Made by a program: the position numbers and the translations under genes. Positions 1 through 11,981 of a stretch of 64,000 nucleotides of DNA are shown here, one piece after another; the first letter of the stretch is position 1, and each line of letters begins with the position of its first letter. A model generated the notes under the pieces. It did no database searches, was not told where the DNA came from, and saw nothing but the letters and a program-made list of their open reading frames with translations. Origin of the DNA: Penium margaritaceum. Lineage: Eukaryota; Streptophyta; Zygnematophyceae; Desmidiales; Peniaceae. The stretch is taken from NCBI GenBank assembly GCA_023375785.1, contig SZWC01002380.1, positions 109,902 to 173,901 of the forward strand. The letters are read 5' to 3'.

Positions 1-1040
1 CAACCACACAGAACCACTCACAACTACCCGCAACCACTCACAACCACTCACAACCACTCACAACCACTTGCAACCACTTGCAACCACTTGCAACTGCTTG
101 CAGCCACTTGTAACAACACGCAACCATTCACAACCACTCGCAACCACTTGCAACCACTCGCAACCACTCGCAACAACTCAAGGCACTCGCAACCACTCAT
201 AACCACTCGCAACTACTCGTAGTTACGCGCAACCACTCGCAACCACTCACAACTACTCGCAACCAATCACAACCACTGGCAACCAATCGTAACCACTCCT
301 AACCACTCGCAACCACTCGCAACCACTCGCAACCATTTACAACCACTCGCAACCACTCGCAACCACTCGCGACCACTCGCAACCACTCGCAACCACTCGC
401 AATCACTCGCAACCACTCGCAACCACTCGCGACCACTCGCAACCACTCGCAACCACTCGCAACAACTCGCGACCACTTGCAACCACTCGCAACCACTCGC
501 AACCATTCCCAACCACTCGCAACCACACGCAACTTCTCGCAACCACTCGTATCTACTTGTAACCACTTGCAATTCATGGGAATCACTTGCAACCACACAC
601 AACAACTCGCAACCATTGGCAACCACTCCCAACCACTCGCAACCATTTGCAACCAGTCGCAACCACTCACAACCAATCGCAAGCACCTGCAACCACTCGC
701 AACCAATCTCAACCATTCACAACTACTCGCAACCACTTGCAACCATTTGCGATCAATCGCAACCACTCGCAATCACCAGCAAGCACTCGCAACCACTCGT
801 AACCACTCGCAACCACTCGCAACAACTTCGAACCACTCACAACAACTCGCAACCACTTGCAACCACTCGCAACCACTCACAACCACTTGCAACCACTGGC
901 AACCACTGGCAACTACTCGCAACCACTTGCAACTAATCGCAGCCACTCACAATAACTCGCAACCACTTGCAACCACTCGCAACCACTTGCAACCACTCGC
1001 AACCACTTGCAACCACTCGTAACCACTCACAACCACTCGC

Positions 1041-1350
1041 AGCCACTCAAAACCACCTGCGACCACTCAGAACCACTTGCAAAAACTTGCAACCAGTGGC
1101 AACCATTCGGAACCACTCANAACAACTCACAACCACTCACAACTACTCGTAACCACTTGCACCCACTTGCAACCACTCGCAACTACTCGCAACCACTCGC
1201 AACCACTCGCAACCACTCGCAACCACTTGCAACCACTCGTAACCACTCACAACCACTCGCAGCCACTCAAAACCACCTGCGACCACTCAGAACCACTTGC
1301 AAAAACTTGCAACCAGTGGCAACCATTCGGAACCACTCACAGCCACTCAC
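1041..1350. repeat. 220-bp offset duplication inside the decamer array
   Basis: A distinctive run of variant decamers (ending AAAACCACCTGC, then GACCACTCAG and AAAAACTTGC) occurs at about 1,051 and again at about 1,271, an offset of 220 bp (22 decamers). The first copy ends at the single ambiguous base at 1,120. The second copy continues through the equivalent point without ambiguity. Confidence 0.85.
1120..1120. other. Single ambiguous base (N)
   Basis: One isolated N lies in the decamer array at the exact point where the first copy of the 220-bp duplicated block stops matching the second. This is an assembly or consensus ambiguity, not biology. Confidence 0.95.
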
Positions 1351-3100
1351 AACCATTTGCAAGTACTCGCAACCACTTGGAACCACTCATAACCACTCAC
1401 AACCACCTGCAACCAATCGCAACCACTTGCAACTTCTCGTATCCACTCACAACCACTTGCAACCACACGCAACCACTCACAACCACTCGCAACCACTCCC
1501 AACCACTCGCAACCACTCGCAACCACTTGCAACCACTCACAACCACTCGCAGCCACTTGCAACCACTCGCACCATCTCGGAACCACTCGCAACCACTCGC
1601 AACCATTCGCAACCACTGGAAACCACTGGCAACCACTTGCATCCACTCGCAACCACTCACAACCGCTCGCAGCCACTTGCCACCACTTGCAACCACTCGC
1701 AACCACTCGCAACCACTCACAACCACTCGCAACCACTAACAACCACTCGCAACCACTTGCGCCCACTTGCACCCCCTCCCAACCACTCGTAACCACTCAC
1801 AACCACTTGCAACCACTTGCAACTACTTGCAAACACTAGCAGCCACTCGCAACCTCTCGCAACTACTGGCAATCACTCCTAACTACTCGCAACCACTCGC
1901 AAGTACTTGAAACCACTCACAACCATTCGGAACCACTTGCAAGCACTCATAACCACTTGGAAGCACTTGCAACCACTCGCAACTACTCGCAACCATTCGC
2001 AACCACTTGCAACCACTCGCAACAACTTGCAACCGCTTGCAACAACTTGCAACCACTCGCAACCACTCGCAACCACTCACAACCACTTGCAACCACTTGC
2101 AACCACTTCCAACCACTCGTAATCACTCACAACCACTTGCAAGCACTCACAAGCACTCCCACGCACTCGCCACGACTCGCAACCAACTGCAACCAGTCGC
2201 AACCACTTGCAACTTCTCGTAAGTACTCGCAACCACTCGCAACCACACGCAACCACTCACAACCACTCGCAACCACTCGCAACCACTTGCAACCACTTGC
2301 AACCACTCTTAACCACTTGCAACCACTCACAACCACTCGCAACCACTCGCAACCAATCGCGACTATTCTCAACCCGTTCAAACCACTTGCAACCACTTAC
2401 AACCTCTTCTAGCCACTCGCAATCGATCGTAACCACTTGCAACCACTTGCATCCACTCGCAACGACTCGCAACCAATTGCAACCACTAGAAACCTCCGGC
2501 AACCACTTGTAACCACTCTCAACCACTCGCAACCACAAGCAACCACTCCCAACCACTTGCAACCACTCGCACCCCCTCGCAGCCATTTGCAACAACTTGC
2601 AACCACCCCCAACCACTCGCAACTACTCGCAACCACTCGCAACCACTCGCAACCACTCACAACCACTTACAACCATTTGCAACCACTTGCAACCACTCAC
2701 AATCATTCACAACCACTTGCAACCACTAGCAACCACTTGCAACGACTCGCAGCCACTTGCCACCACTCGCAACCAATTGCAATCACTTGCAACCACTCAC
2801 AAAAACTCAACACCACATCCAAGCACTCGCAGCCACTCGCAGCCACTGACAACCACTCCCAGCCACTTGCAACCAAAAACAACCACTCGTCACCACTCCC
2901 AACCACTTGCAACCACTGGCAACCACTCGCAACCGCTGGCAACCACTTGCATCGACTTGCAAGGACTAGCAACCACTCGCAACCACTCGCAACCACTCGC
3001 AACCATTCCCCAGCATTGGCAACCACTCACAACCACTCACAATCACTAGCAACCACTCACAACCACTCGCAACCACTCGCAACCACTTGCAACCACTTGC

Positions 3101-4060
3101 AACAACTCACAAACAGTCAACACCACTTGGAGGAACTCGCAGCCACTCGCAACCACTAACAACCACTCCCAACCACTTGGAACAAAAAACAACAACTTGT
3201 AACCACTCGCAACTACTTGCAACCACTCGCAACCACTCGCAACCACTTGCAACCACTTGCAACAACTCACAAACAGTCAACACCACTTGGAGGAACTCGC
3301 AGCCACTCGCAACCACTAACAACCACTCCCAACCACTTGGAACAAAAAACAACAACTTGTAACCACTCGCAACTACTTGCAACCACTCGCAACCACTCGC
3401 AACCACTTGCAACCACTTGCAACAACTCACAAACAGTCAACACCACTTGGAGGAACTCGCAGCCACTCGCAACCACTAACAACCACTCCCAACCACTTGG
3501 AACAAAAAACAACAACTTGTAACCACTCGCAACTACTTGCAACCACTCGCAACCACTCGCAACCACTTGCAACCACTTGCAACAACTCACAAACAGTCAA
3601 CACCACTTGGAGGAACTCGCAGCCACTCGCAACCACTAACAACCACTCCCAACCACTTGGAACAAAAAACAACAACTTGTAACCACTCGCAACTACTTGC
3701 AACCACTCGCAACCACTCGCAACCACTTGCAACCACTTGCAACAACTCACAAACAGTCAACACCACTTGGAGGAACTCGCAGCCACTCGCAACCACTAAC
3801 AACCACTCCCAACCACTTGGAACAAAAAACAACAACTTGTAACCACTCGCAACTACTTGCAACCACTCGCAACCACTCGCAACCACTTGCAACCACTTGC
3901 AACAACTCACAAACAGTCAACACCACTTGGAGGAACTCGCAGCCACTCGCAACCACTAACAACCACTCCCAACCACTTGGAACAAAAAACAACAACTTGT
4001 AACCACTCGCAACTACTTGCAACCACTCGCAACCACTCGCAACCACTTGCAACCACTCGC
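3101..4060. repeat. 160-bp higher-order repeat, six copies
   Basis: A 160-bp block of 16 decamers, marked by AACAACTCACAAACAGTC and a run of six As in GGAACAAAAAAC, starts at 3,101, 3,261, 3,421, 3,581, 3,741 and 3,901. The copies look identical by eye apart from the end of the last one. Older diverged relatives of the same block are at about 2,788-2,900 and 4,681-4,800, so the expanded unit seems to have arisen from local sequence. Confidence 0.93.
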
Positions 4061-4920
4061 AACCACTTGCAACCACTCGCAACCACTCGCAACCACTCGC
4101 AACCACTGACAACCACTCGCAACCACTCGCAGCCACTCGCAACCACTGGCAACAACTCGCAACCACTCGCAACCACTCGCAACCACTCACAACAATTTGC
4201 AACCACTCACAACAACTCGCAACCACTTGCAACATCTTGCAACCACTCACAACCACTTGGTATCACTTGTAACCACTTGCAACCACTCATAACCACTTGC
4301 AAGCACTTGCAACCACTCACAACCACTCACAACCACCTGCAACCACTCACAACCACTTGCAACTTCTCGTAACCAGTGGCAACCACTCGCAACCACACGC
4401 AACGAATCAGAACCACTCGCATCCACTCGCAACCACTTGCAACCACTCACAACCACTCGCGACGACTTTCAACCACTCCCAATCCCTCACAACAACTCGC
4501 AACCACTCGCGACCACTCGCAACTACTCACAACCACTTGCTACCATTCGCAGCCACTCGCAACCACTCGCAACCACTTCCAACCACTTGAAACCACTCGC
4601 AACCACTCAAAACCATTCGAAACCACTTGCAACCACTTCCAACAACTTGCAACCACTGGCGGCCACTTGCAACCACTCGCAACCACTCACAAACAGTCAA
4701 CACCACTTGCAGGCACTCGCAGCCACTCACAACCACTAACAACCACTCCCAACCACTTGTAACCAAAAACAACCACTTGTAACCACTCGCAACTACTTGC
4801 AACCACTCGCAACCACTCGCAACCACTCGCAGCCACTCACAACCAGTTACAACCAATCGCAACCACTCGCAACCACTTGCAACCACTCGCACCCACTCGC
4901 AACCACTTGCAACCACTTGC

Positions 4921-5790
4921 AACCACTGGCAATCACTCGCAACCACTCGCAACCACTCGCAACCACTTGCAACCACTTGCAACCACTGGCAATCACTCGC
5001 AACCACTCGCAACCACTCGCAACCACTTGCAACCACTTGCAACCACTGGCAATCACTCGCAACCACTCGCAACCACTCGCAACCACTTGCAACCACTTGC
5101 AACCACTGGCAATCACTCGCAACCACTCGCAACCACTCGCAACCACTTGCAACCACTTGCAACCACTGGCAATCACTCGCAACCACTCGCAACCACTCGC
5201 AACCACTTGCAACCACTTGCAACCACTGGCAATCACTCGCAACCACTCGCAACCACTCGCAACCACTTGCAACCACTTGCAACCACTGGCAATCACTCGC
5301 AACCACTCGCAACCACTCGCAACCACTTGCAACCACTTGCAACCACTGGCAATCACTCGCAACCACTCGCAACCACTCGCAACCACTTGCAACCACTTGC
5401 AACCACTGGCAATCACTCGCAACCACTCGCAACCACTCGCAACCACTTGCAACCACTTGCAACCACTGGCAATCACTCGCAACCACTCGCAACCACTCGC
5501 AACCACTTGCAACCACTTGCAACCACTGGCAATCACTCGCAACCACTCGCAACCACTCGCAACCACTTGCAACCACTTGCAACCACTGGCAATCACTCGC
5601 AACCACTCGCAACCACTCGCAACCACTTGCAACCACTTGCAACCACTGGCAATCACTCGCAACCACTCGCAACCACTCGCAACCACTTGCAACCACTTGC
5701 AACCACTGGCAATCACTCGCAACCACTCGCAACCACTCGCAACCACTTGCAACCACTTGCAACCACTGGCAATCACTCGCAACCACTCGC
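4921..5790. repeat. 60-bp higher-order repeat, fourteen copies
   Basis: Six decamers (one with CACTGG, one with AATCACTCG, two plain, two with CACTTG) form a 60-bp unit repeated 14 times without visible difference from 4,921 to 5,760. A partial fifteenth copy follows. A single diverged copy reappears near 5,881-5,910. Complete identity among copies, in an array where neighbouring decamers vary freely, indicates a very recent expansion. Confidence 0.95.
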
Positions 5791-6340
5791 AGCCACTCGC
5801 AACCACTCGCAACCACTCGCAACCACTCACAACCACTCGCAACCACTCGCAACCACTCGCAGCCACTTGCAACCACTTGCAACCACTGGCAATCACTCGC
5901 AACCACTCGCAGCCACTCGCAACCACTGGCAACAACTCGCAAACCACTCGTAACCACTCCCAACCACTCACAACAATTTGCAACCACTCACAACCACTTG
6001 CAGCCACTTGCAACCACTTGCAACCACTCACAACCACTTGCTACCACTTGCAACCACTCGCAACCACTCACAACAACTTGCAAGCACTTGCAACCACTCA
6101 CAGCCACTCAGAACCACCCGCAACCACTCACAACCACTTGCAACTTCTCGTAACCAGTGGCAACCACTCGCAACCACACGCAACCACTCACAACCACTCG
6201 CATCCACTCACAACCACTTGCAACCACTCATAACCACTCGCAACCACTTGCAACCACTCGCAACCCCTCACAACAACTCGCAACCACTCGCGACCACTCG
6301 CACTTACTCACAACCACTTGCTCCCACTCGCAGCCACTCG

Positions 6341-6540
6341 CAACCACACGCAACCACTTGCAACCACTTGCAACCACTTGCAACCACTCGCAACCACTTT
6401 CAACCACTCGCAACCACTCGCAACCACTCACAACCACTCGCAACCACACGCAACCACTTGCAACCACTTGCAACCACTTGCAACCACTCGCAACCACTTT
6501 CAACCACTCGCAACCACTCGCAACCACTCACAACCACTTG
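6341..6540. repeat. 100-bp tandem duplication in the decamer array
   Basis: The ten-decamer block beginning CAACCACACG and containing a CACTTTC variant starts at 6,341 and again at 6,441. Confidence 0.8.
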
Positions 6541-7001
6541 CACCCACTTGCAACCCCTCACAACCACTCGCAACCACTCGCAACCACTCGCAACTACTAG
6601 TAGCCACTCGCAACCACTCGCAACCACTAGCAACCACTCGTAACTACTCGCAACCACTCGCAACCACATGCAACCACTCGCAACCACTCACAACCACTTG
6701 CAACCACTTGCAACACTCACAACCACTTGCAAGTACTCGCAACCACTGGCAAGCACTTGCAACCACTTGCAACCACTTGCAACCACTCCTAACAACTTGC
6801 AACCACTTGCAACAACTCGCAACCACTTACAACCACTCGCAACCACTCACAACCACTTCCAACCACTTGCAACCACTCGCAGCCACTTGCAACCACTCAG
6901 AACCACTCACAACTATTCAAATCCACTTGCAAGCACTCGCAACCACTCACAACCAATCACAACCACTCACAACCACGTGCAACCATTCGCAACCACTTGC
7001 A

Positions 7002-7160
7002 ACGTCTTGTAACCACTCGCAACCTATCGCAACCACACGCAACCACTCACAACCACACACAACCACTTGCAACCACTTGCAACGTCTTGTAACCACTCGC
7101 AACCTATCGCAACCACACGCAACCACTCACAACCACACACAACCACTTGCAACCAGTCCC
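7002..7160. repeat. 80-bp tandem duplication in the decamer array
   Basis: The block containing CGTCTTGTAACC and CCTATCGC at about 7,002-7,080 is repeated at about 7,082-7,160. Confidence 0.8.
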
Positions 7161-7734
7161 AACCACTCGCAACCACTCGCAACCACTCGCAACAACTCGC
7201 CACCACTCGCCACCACTCACAACCATTCGCAACCACTTGTAACCACTCACAAACACTCACAACCACTCACAACCACTCGCAACAACTTGCAACCATTCGC
7301 AACTACTTGCCACCACTCGCAACCACTTGCAACCACTTGCAACCATTCATGATCGCTCGTAACCTCTCGCAGCCACTCGCAACAGGCAACGATTGGCAAC
7401 CACTCCCAACCACTAGAAACCACTCGCAACCACTTGTAACCACTCTTAACATCTCCAAAGCACTAGCAACCACTCGCAACCACTTACAACCTCTCGTAAC
7501 AACTCGCAACCATTCGCAACCACTTGCAACCAGTCACAACCACTCGCAACCACTCGCAACCTTTTGCAACCACTCGCAACCAATGACAACCACTCGCAAC
7601 CACTTGCAACCACTTGCAACCACTCGCAACCACTTGCAACCACTCGCAACCACTCGCAACCACTCGCAACCACTCACAACCACTCGCAACCACTCGCAAC
7701 CACTCGTAACCACTCGCAACCACTCGCAACCACT

Positions 7735-8002
7735 NNNNNNNNNNNNNNNNNNNNNNNNNNNNNNNNNNNNNNNNNNNNNNNNNNNNNNNNNNNNNNNNNN
7801 NNNNNNNNNNNNNNNNNNNNNNNNNNNNNNNNNNNNNNNNNNNNNNNNNNNNNNNNNNNNNNNNNNNNNNNNNNNNNNNNNNNNNNNNNNNNNNNNNNNN
7901 NNNNNNNNNNNNNNNNNNNNNNNNNNNNNNNNNNNNNNNNNNNNNNNNNNNNNNNNNNNNNNNNNNNNNNNNNNNNNNNNNNNNNNNNNNNNNNNNNNNN
8001 NN
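7735..8002. other. Assembly gap (268 Ns)
   Basis: A run of 268 Ns lies inside the decamer array. The same repeat flanks both sides in the same orientation, so the gap most likely hides more decamers. Its real length is unknown. Confidence 0.99.
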
Positions 8003-8310
8003 CAACCACTTGCAACCACTTGCAACCACTTGCAACTACTTGCAACCACTCGCAACCACTTGCAACTACTCGCAACCACTCGAAACCACACGCAACCACT
8101 CGCAACCACACGCAACCACTTGAAACCACTTGCAACCACTTGTAAGAACTCACAACCACTTGCAAGCACTCGCAACCATTCACAACCACTCGTAACCACT
8201 CGCAACCATGGACAACCTCTTGCAACCACTCAAAACCACTTGCAACCACTTGCAACCACTCGCAACCACTCGCAACCACTTGCAACCACTCGCAACCACT
8301 CACAACCACT

Positions 8311-9220
8311 CACAACAACTTGCAAGCACTTGTACCCACTCGCAACCATTCACAACCCCTCACAAGCACTTGCAACCACTCGCAAGCACTCATAACCACT
8401 TGCAACCAATCGCGACCACTCGCAAAAAACTTGCAACCACTTGCAATCACTCGCAACCACTCGCAACTATTCGCAACCACACACAACCACTGGCAACCAT
8501 TTGCAACCACTTGCAACCACATGCAACCACTCGCAACCAATCGCAACCACTCGCAACAACTTGCAAGCACTGCAGCCACTTGAAAGCAAACGCAAGCACT
8601 CGCAACAGTTTGCAACCACTCGCAACCACTTGCAATCAATCGCAACCACTCTCAACCACTCACAACCACTTGCAATCACTCGCAACCCCTCACATCAACT
8701 CGCAACCACTCCCAACCACTCACAACCATTCGCAACCACTCTCGACCAGTTGCAACCACTCGCAACCACTCACAACCACTCACAGCCACTCGCAACCACT
8801 CCAAACCTCTTGCAACCACTTGCAACCACTTCAACCACTCGCAACCACTCGCAACCACTTGCAACCACTCCCAACCATTCACAACCACTCACAACAACTT
8901 GCAAGCACTTGTAACCACTCGCAACCACTCACAACCCCTCATAAGCACTTGCAACCACTCGCAACCACTCATAACCACTTGCAACCACTCGCGACCACTC
9001 GCAAAAACTTGCAACCACTTGCAATCACTCGCAACCACTCCCAACCACTCGCAACCACACACAACCACTGGCAACCATTTGCAACTACTCGCAACCACAT
9101 GCAACCACTCGCAACCAATCGCAACCACTCGCAACGCCTTGCAAGCACTGCAGCCACTTGCAAGCAAACGCAAGCACTCGCAACAGTTTGCAACCACTCG
9201 CAACCAATCGCAACCATTCA
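8311..9220. repeat. ~578-bp offset segmental duplication in the decamer array
   Basis: A long, distinctive series of variants occurs twice. It includes CACAACAACTTGCAAGCACT at 8,310 and 8,889, an A-rich slip near 8,425 and 9,003, and AGCAAACGCAAGCACTCG at 8,585 and 9,163. The offset is 578-579 bp. It is not a multiple of ten because both copies carry the same phase-breaking indels, which shows they share ancestry. The copies have since diverged by scattered substitutions. Confidence 0.85.
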
Positions 9221-9430
9221 CAACCACTTGCAACCAGTCGCAACCACCCGCAACCACTCGTAACCACTCGCAACCACTCGCAAGCACTCGCTACCACTTG
9301 CAACCAATCGCAACCACTCGCAACCACTGACAACCACTTGCAATGACTCGCAACCCCTCACATCCACTCGCAACCACTCCCAACCACTCGCAACCATTCG
9401 CAACCACTCGCAACCACTTGCAACCACTCG

Positions 9431-10310
9431 TTACCACTCGCAACCACTTGTAACCACTCGCATCCAGTTGCCACCACTCACAACCACTCGCAACCACTTG
9501 CAACGACTCGCAACCACTCGCAACCTCTCGCAACCACTCGCAACCACTCGCAACCATTCGCAACCACTCGCAACCACTTGCAACCACTCGTTACCACTCG
9601 CAACCACTTGTAACCACTCGCATCCAGTTGCCACCACTCACAACCACTCGCAACCACTTGCAACGACTCGCAACCACTCGCAACCTCTCGCAACCACTCG
9701 CAACCACTCGCAACCATTCGCAACCACTCGCAACCACTTGCAACCACTCGTTACCACTCGCAACCACTTGTAACCACTCGCATCCAGTTGCCACCACTCA
9801 CAACCACTCGCAACCACTTGCAACGACTCGCAACCACTCGCAACCTCTCGCAACCACTCGCAACCACTCGCAACCATTCGCAACCACTCGCAACCACTTG
9901 CAACCACTCGTTACCACTCGCAACCACTTGTAACCACTCGCATCCAGTTGCCACCACTCACAACCACTCGCAACCACTTGCAACGACTCGCAACCACTCG
10001 CAACCTCTCGCAACCACTCGCAACCACTCGCAACCATTCGCAACCACTCGCAACCACTTGCAACCACTCGTTACCACTCGCAACCACTTGTAACCACTCG
10101 CATCCAGTTGCCACCACTCACAACCACTCGCAACCACTTGCAACGACTCGCAACCACTCGCAACCTCTCGCAACCACTCGCAACCACTCGCAACCATTCG
10201 CAACCACTCGCAACCACTTGCAACCACTCGCAACCACTCACAACCACTCGCAACCACTCGCAACCACTCGCAACCACTTGCAACCACTCGTTACCACTCG
10301 CAACCACTTG
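9431..10310. repeat. Second 160-bp higher-order repeat, five copies plus one offset copy
   Basis: A different 16-decamer block, marked by TTACCACTCG, CATCCAGTTGCCACC and CAACGACTCG, starts at 9,431, 9,591, 9,751, 9,911 and 10,071. A further copy starts at 10,291 after a 220-bp interval that holds extra decamers. It shares length but not sequence with the 160-bp unit at 3,101-4,060. Confidence 0.92.
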
Positions 10311-11436
10311 TAACCACTCTCATCCAGTTGCCACCACTCTCAACCACTCGCAACTACTTGCAACGACTCGCAACCACTCGCAACCTCTCGCAACCACTCG
10401 CAACCACTCGCAACCACTCGCAACCACTCGGAACCACTTGCAACCACTTGCAACCACTTGCAAGCACTCACAGCCACTTGCAAGCACTCACAACCATTCA
10501 TGACCATTCGTAACCAATCGCAACCATTCGCGACCACTTGCAACCACTCGCAACCACTCACAACCACTCACAACCACTTGCAAGAATTCACAACCACTCG
10601 TAATTACTCGCAACCACTTGCAAACATTCGCAACCTTTTGCAACCAATCGCAACCACTCGCAAACAATTGCAACCAGTTGCAACCACTCGCAACCACTCG
10701 CAACCACTCGCAACCACACACAGCCACTGGCAACCACTCGCAACCACTCGCAACCTCTTGCAACCACTCGCAACCACTCGCAACCACTTGCAACCACTTG
10801 CAAGCAGTGCAACCACTTGTAAGCACGTGCAAGCACTCGCAACCAGTGGCAACCACCCGCAACCACTCGCAACTATTCATAACTGCTTGCAACCACTCGC
10901 AACCACCTACAACCACTCGCAACCACTCGCAACCACTCGCAACCACATGCAAGCACTCGCAACCACTCACAACCACTCGCAAACACTCGCAACCACTCAC
11001 AACCATTCACAGCCACTCGCAACCACTTGCAACCACTCGCAACCACTCGCAACCACTCACAGCCACTCGCAACTACTCGAAACCAGTCACAACTACTTGC
11101 AACTACTCGCAACCACTCGCAACCGCTTGCAACCACTCGCAACCACATGCAACCATTTGCAACCACTCGCAACCACTTGTAACCACTCGCAACCATTTGC
11201 AAGTACTTGCAACCACTTGCAACCACTCGCAACCACTCACAGCCACTCACAACCAGTTGCAATCAATTGCAACCACTCACAACAAGTTGCAACCATTCGC
11301 AACCACTTGCAACCACTTGCAACAACTTGCAAGAACTCGCAACCACTTGCAACCACTGGTAACCACTCACAACCACATGCAACCACTTGCCAGTACTCAC
11401 AACCAGTCACAACAACTCACAACCACTTGAAAGCAC

Positions 11437-11981
11437 TAGGGTACAGCTAGGGCATAAGAACGGCGCAACTAGGGCGCGGATAGGGCATAGCTAGTGCTAA
11501 ACTAAGGTGCAAGTGGGGCGCAACTAGGTCGCAAGTAGGGCGCAACTAGGGCGCAAGTAGGGCGCAACTAGGACGCAAGAAGGGTGCAGTTAGGGCGCAA
11601 CGAGGGCGCAACCAGGGCATGAGTAGGGTACATATAGGGTGCAATTAGGGTGCAACTAGGGCGTAACTAGGGTGCAACTAGGGCGTGAGAAGGGCGTAAG
11701 TGGGGCGCAACTAGGGCGCAACTAGGGCGCATGCAGGGTGTAAGTAGGGCGCAAATAGGGCGTAACTAGGGTGCAACTAGGGCGTAGCTAGTGCCCAACT
11801 GAGGCGCAACTAGGGCGCAACTAGGGTGCAAGTCGAGAGTAGCTAGGACTCAAGTAGGACGCAACTAGGGCACAACTAGGGCGCAACTAGGACGCAACTA
11901 GGGCGTAAGTAGGGTGCAAGTAGGGTGCAACTGGCGTGCAACTAGGACGCAACTAAGGCGTAGCTAGTGCCTGATTGAGGC
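11437..11981 (-). repeat. 11-bp minisatellite, first orientation (CGCAACTAGGG)n
   Basis: From about 11,437 the decamer gives way directly to an 11-bp unit, consensus CGCAACTAGGG, with CpG-decay variants (TGCAACTAGGG, CACAACTAGGG). A 25-bp interspersed element (begins GGCGTAGCTAGTGCC, ends AACTGAGGC) is seen at 11,781-11,805 and, diverged, near 11,480 and 11,957-11,981. The strand is set relative to the following block, which is its reverse complement. Confidence 0.93.

Larger units (their letters stand above)
1..11436. repeat. 10-bp minisatellite array (CAACCACTCG)n
   Basis: The whole stretch is a tandem array of a decamer, consensus CAACCACTCG. Single-base variants are common, mainly CTTG and CTCA endings in place of CTCG. 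Insertions or deletions that break the 10-base phase are rare. Thirty bases encode a decapeptide (QPLATTRNHS on plus, RVVASGCEWL on minus) in every frame, so both strands read open for hundreds of codons. I treat those frames as artefacts: there is no codon-position bias, both strands are open equally, and the variation follows the decamer and not the codon. The array contains several secondary amplifications, listed separately, and an assembly gap. It runs off the left edge, so its true length is unknown. It ends around 11,436, where it abuts a different minisatellite with no unique spacer. Confidence 0.97.

Noticed and set aside
3101-5790. CRISPR-like array, because identical repeats alternate with variable parts
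   Set aside because: The repeats are direct tandem blocks of a 10-bp unit with no unique spacers, and the DNA is eukaryotic.
4527-6233. Open frames of 478 and 486 codons on opposite strands with QPLATTRNHS-like or CEWLRVVAS-like repeats
   Set aside because: They follow directly from a stop-free 10-bp repeat. All frames give the same decapeptide, both strands are open, and changes follow the decamer and not the codon.
11437-11981. Degenerate telomere repeat, from the TAGGG in CGCAACTAGGG
   Set aside because: The unit is 11 bp with a GCAAC part and lacks TTTAGGG runs. GGG runs are eight bases apart, which is also wide for stable G-quadruplexes.
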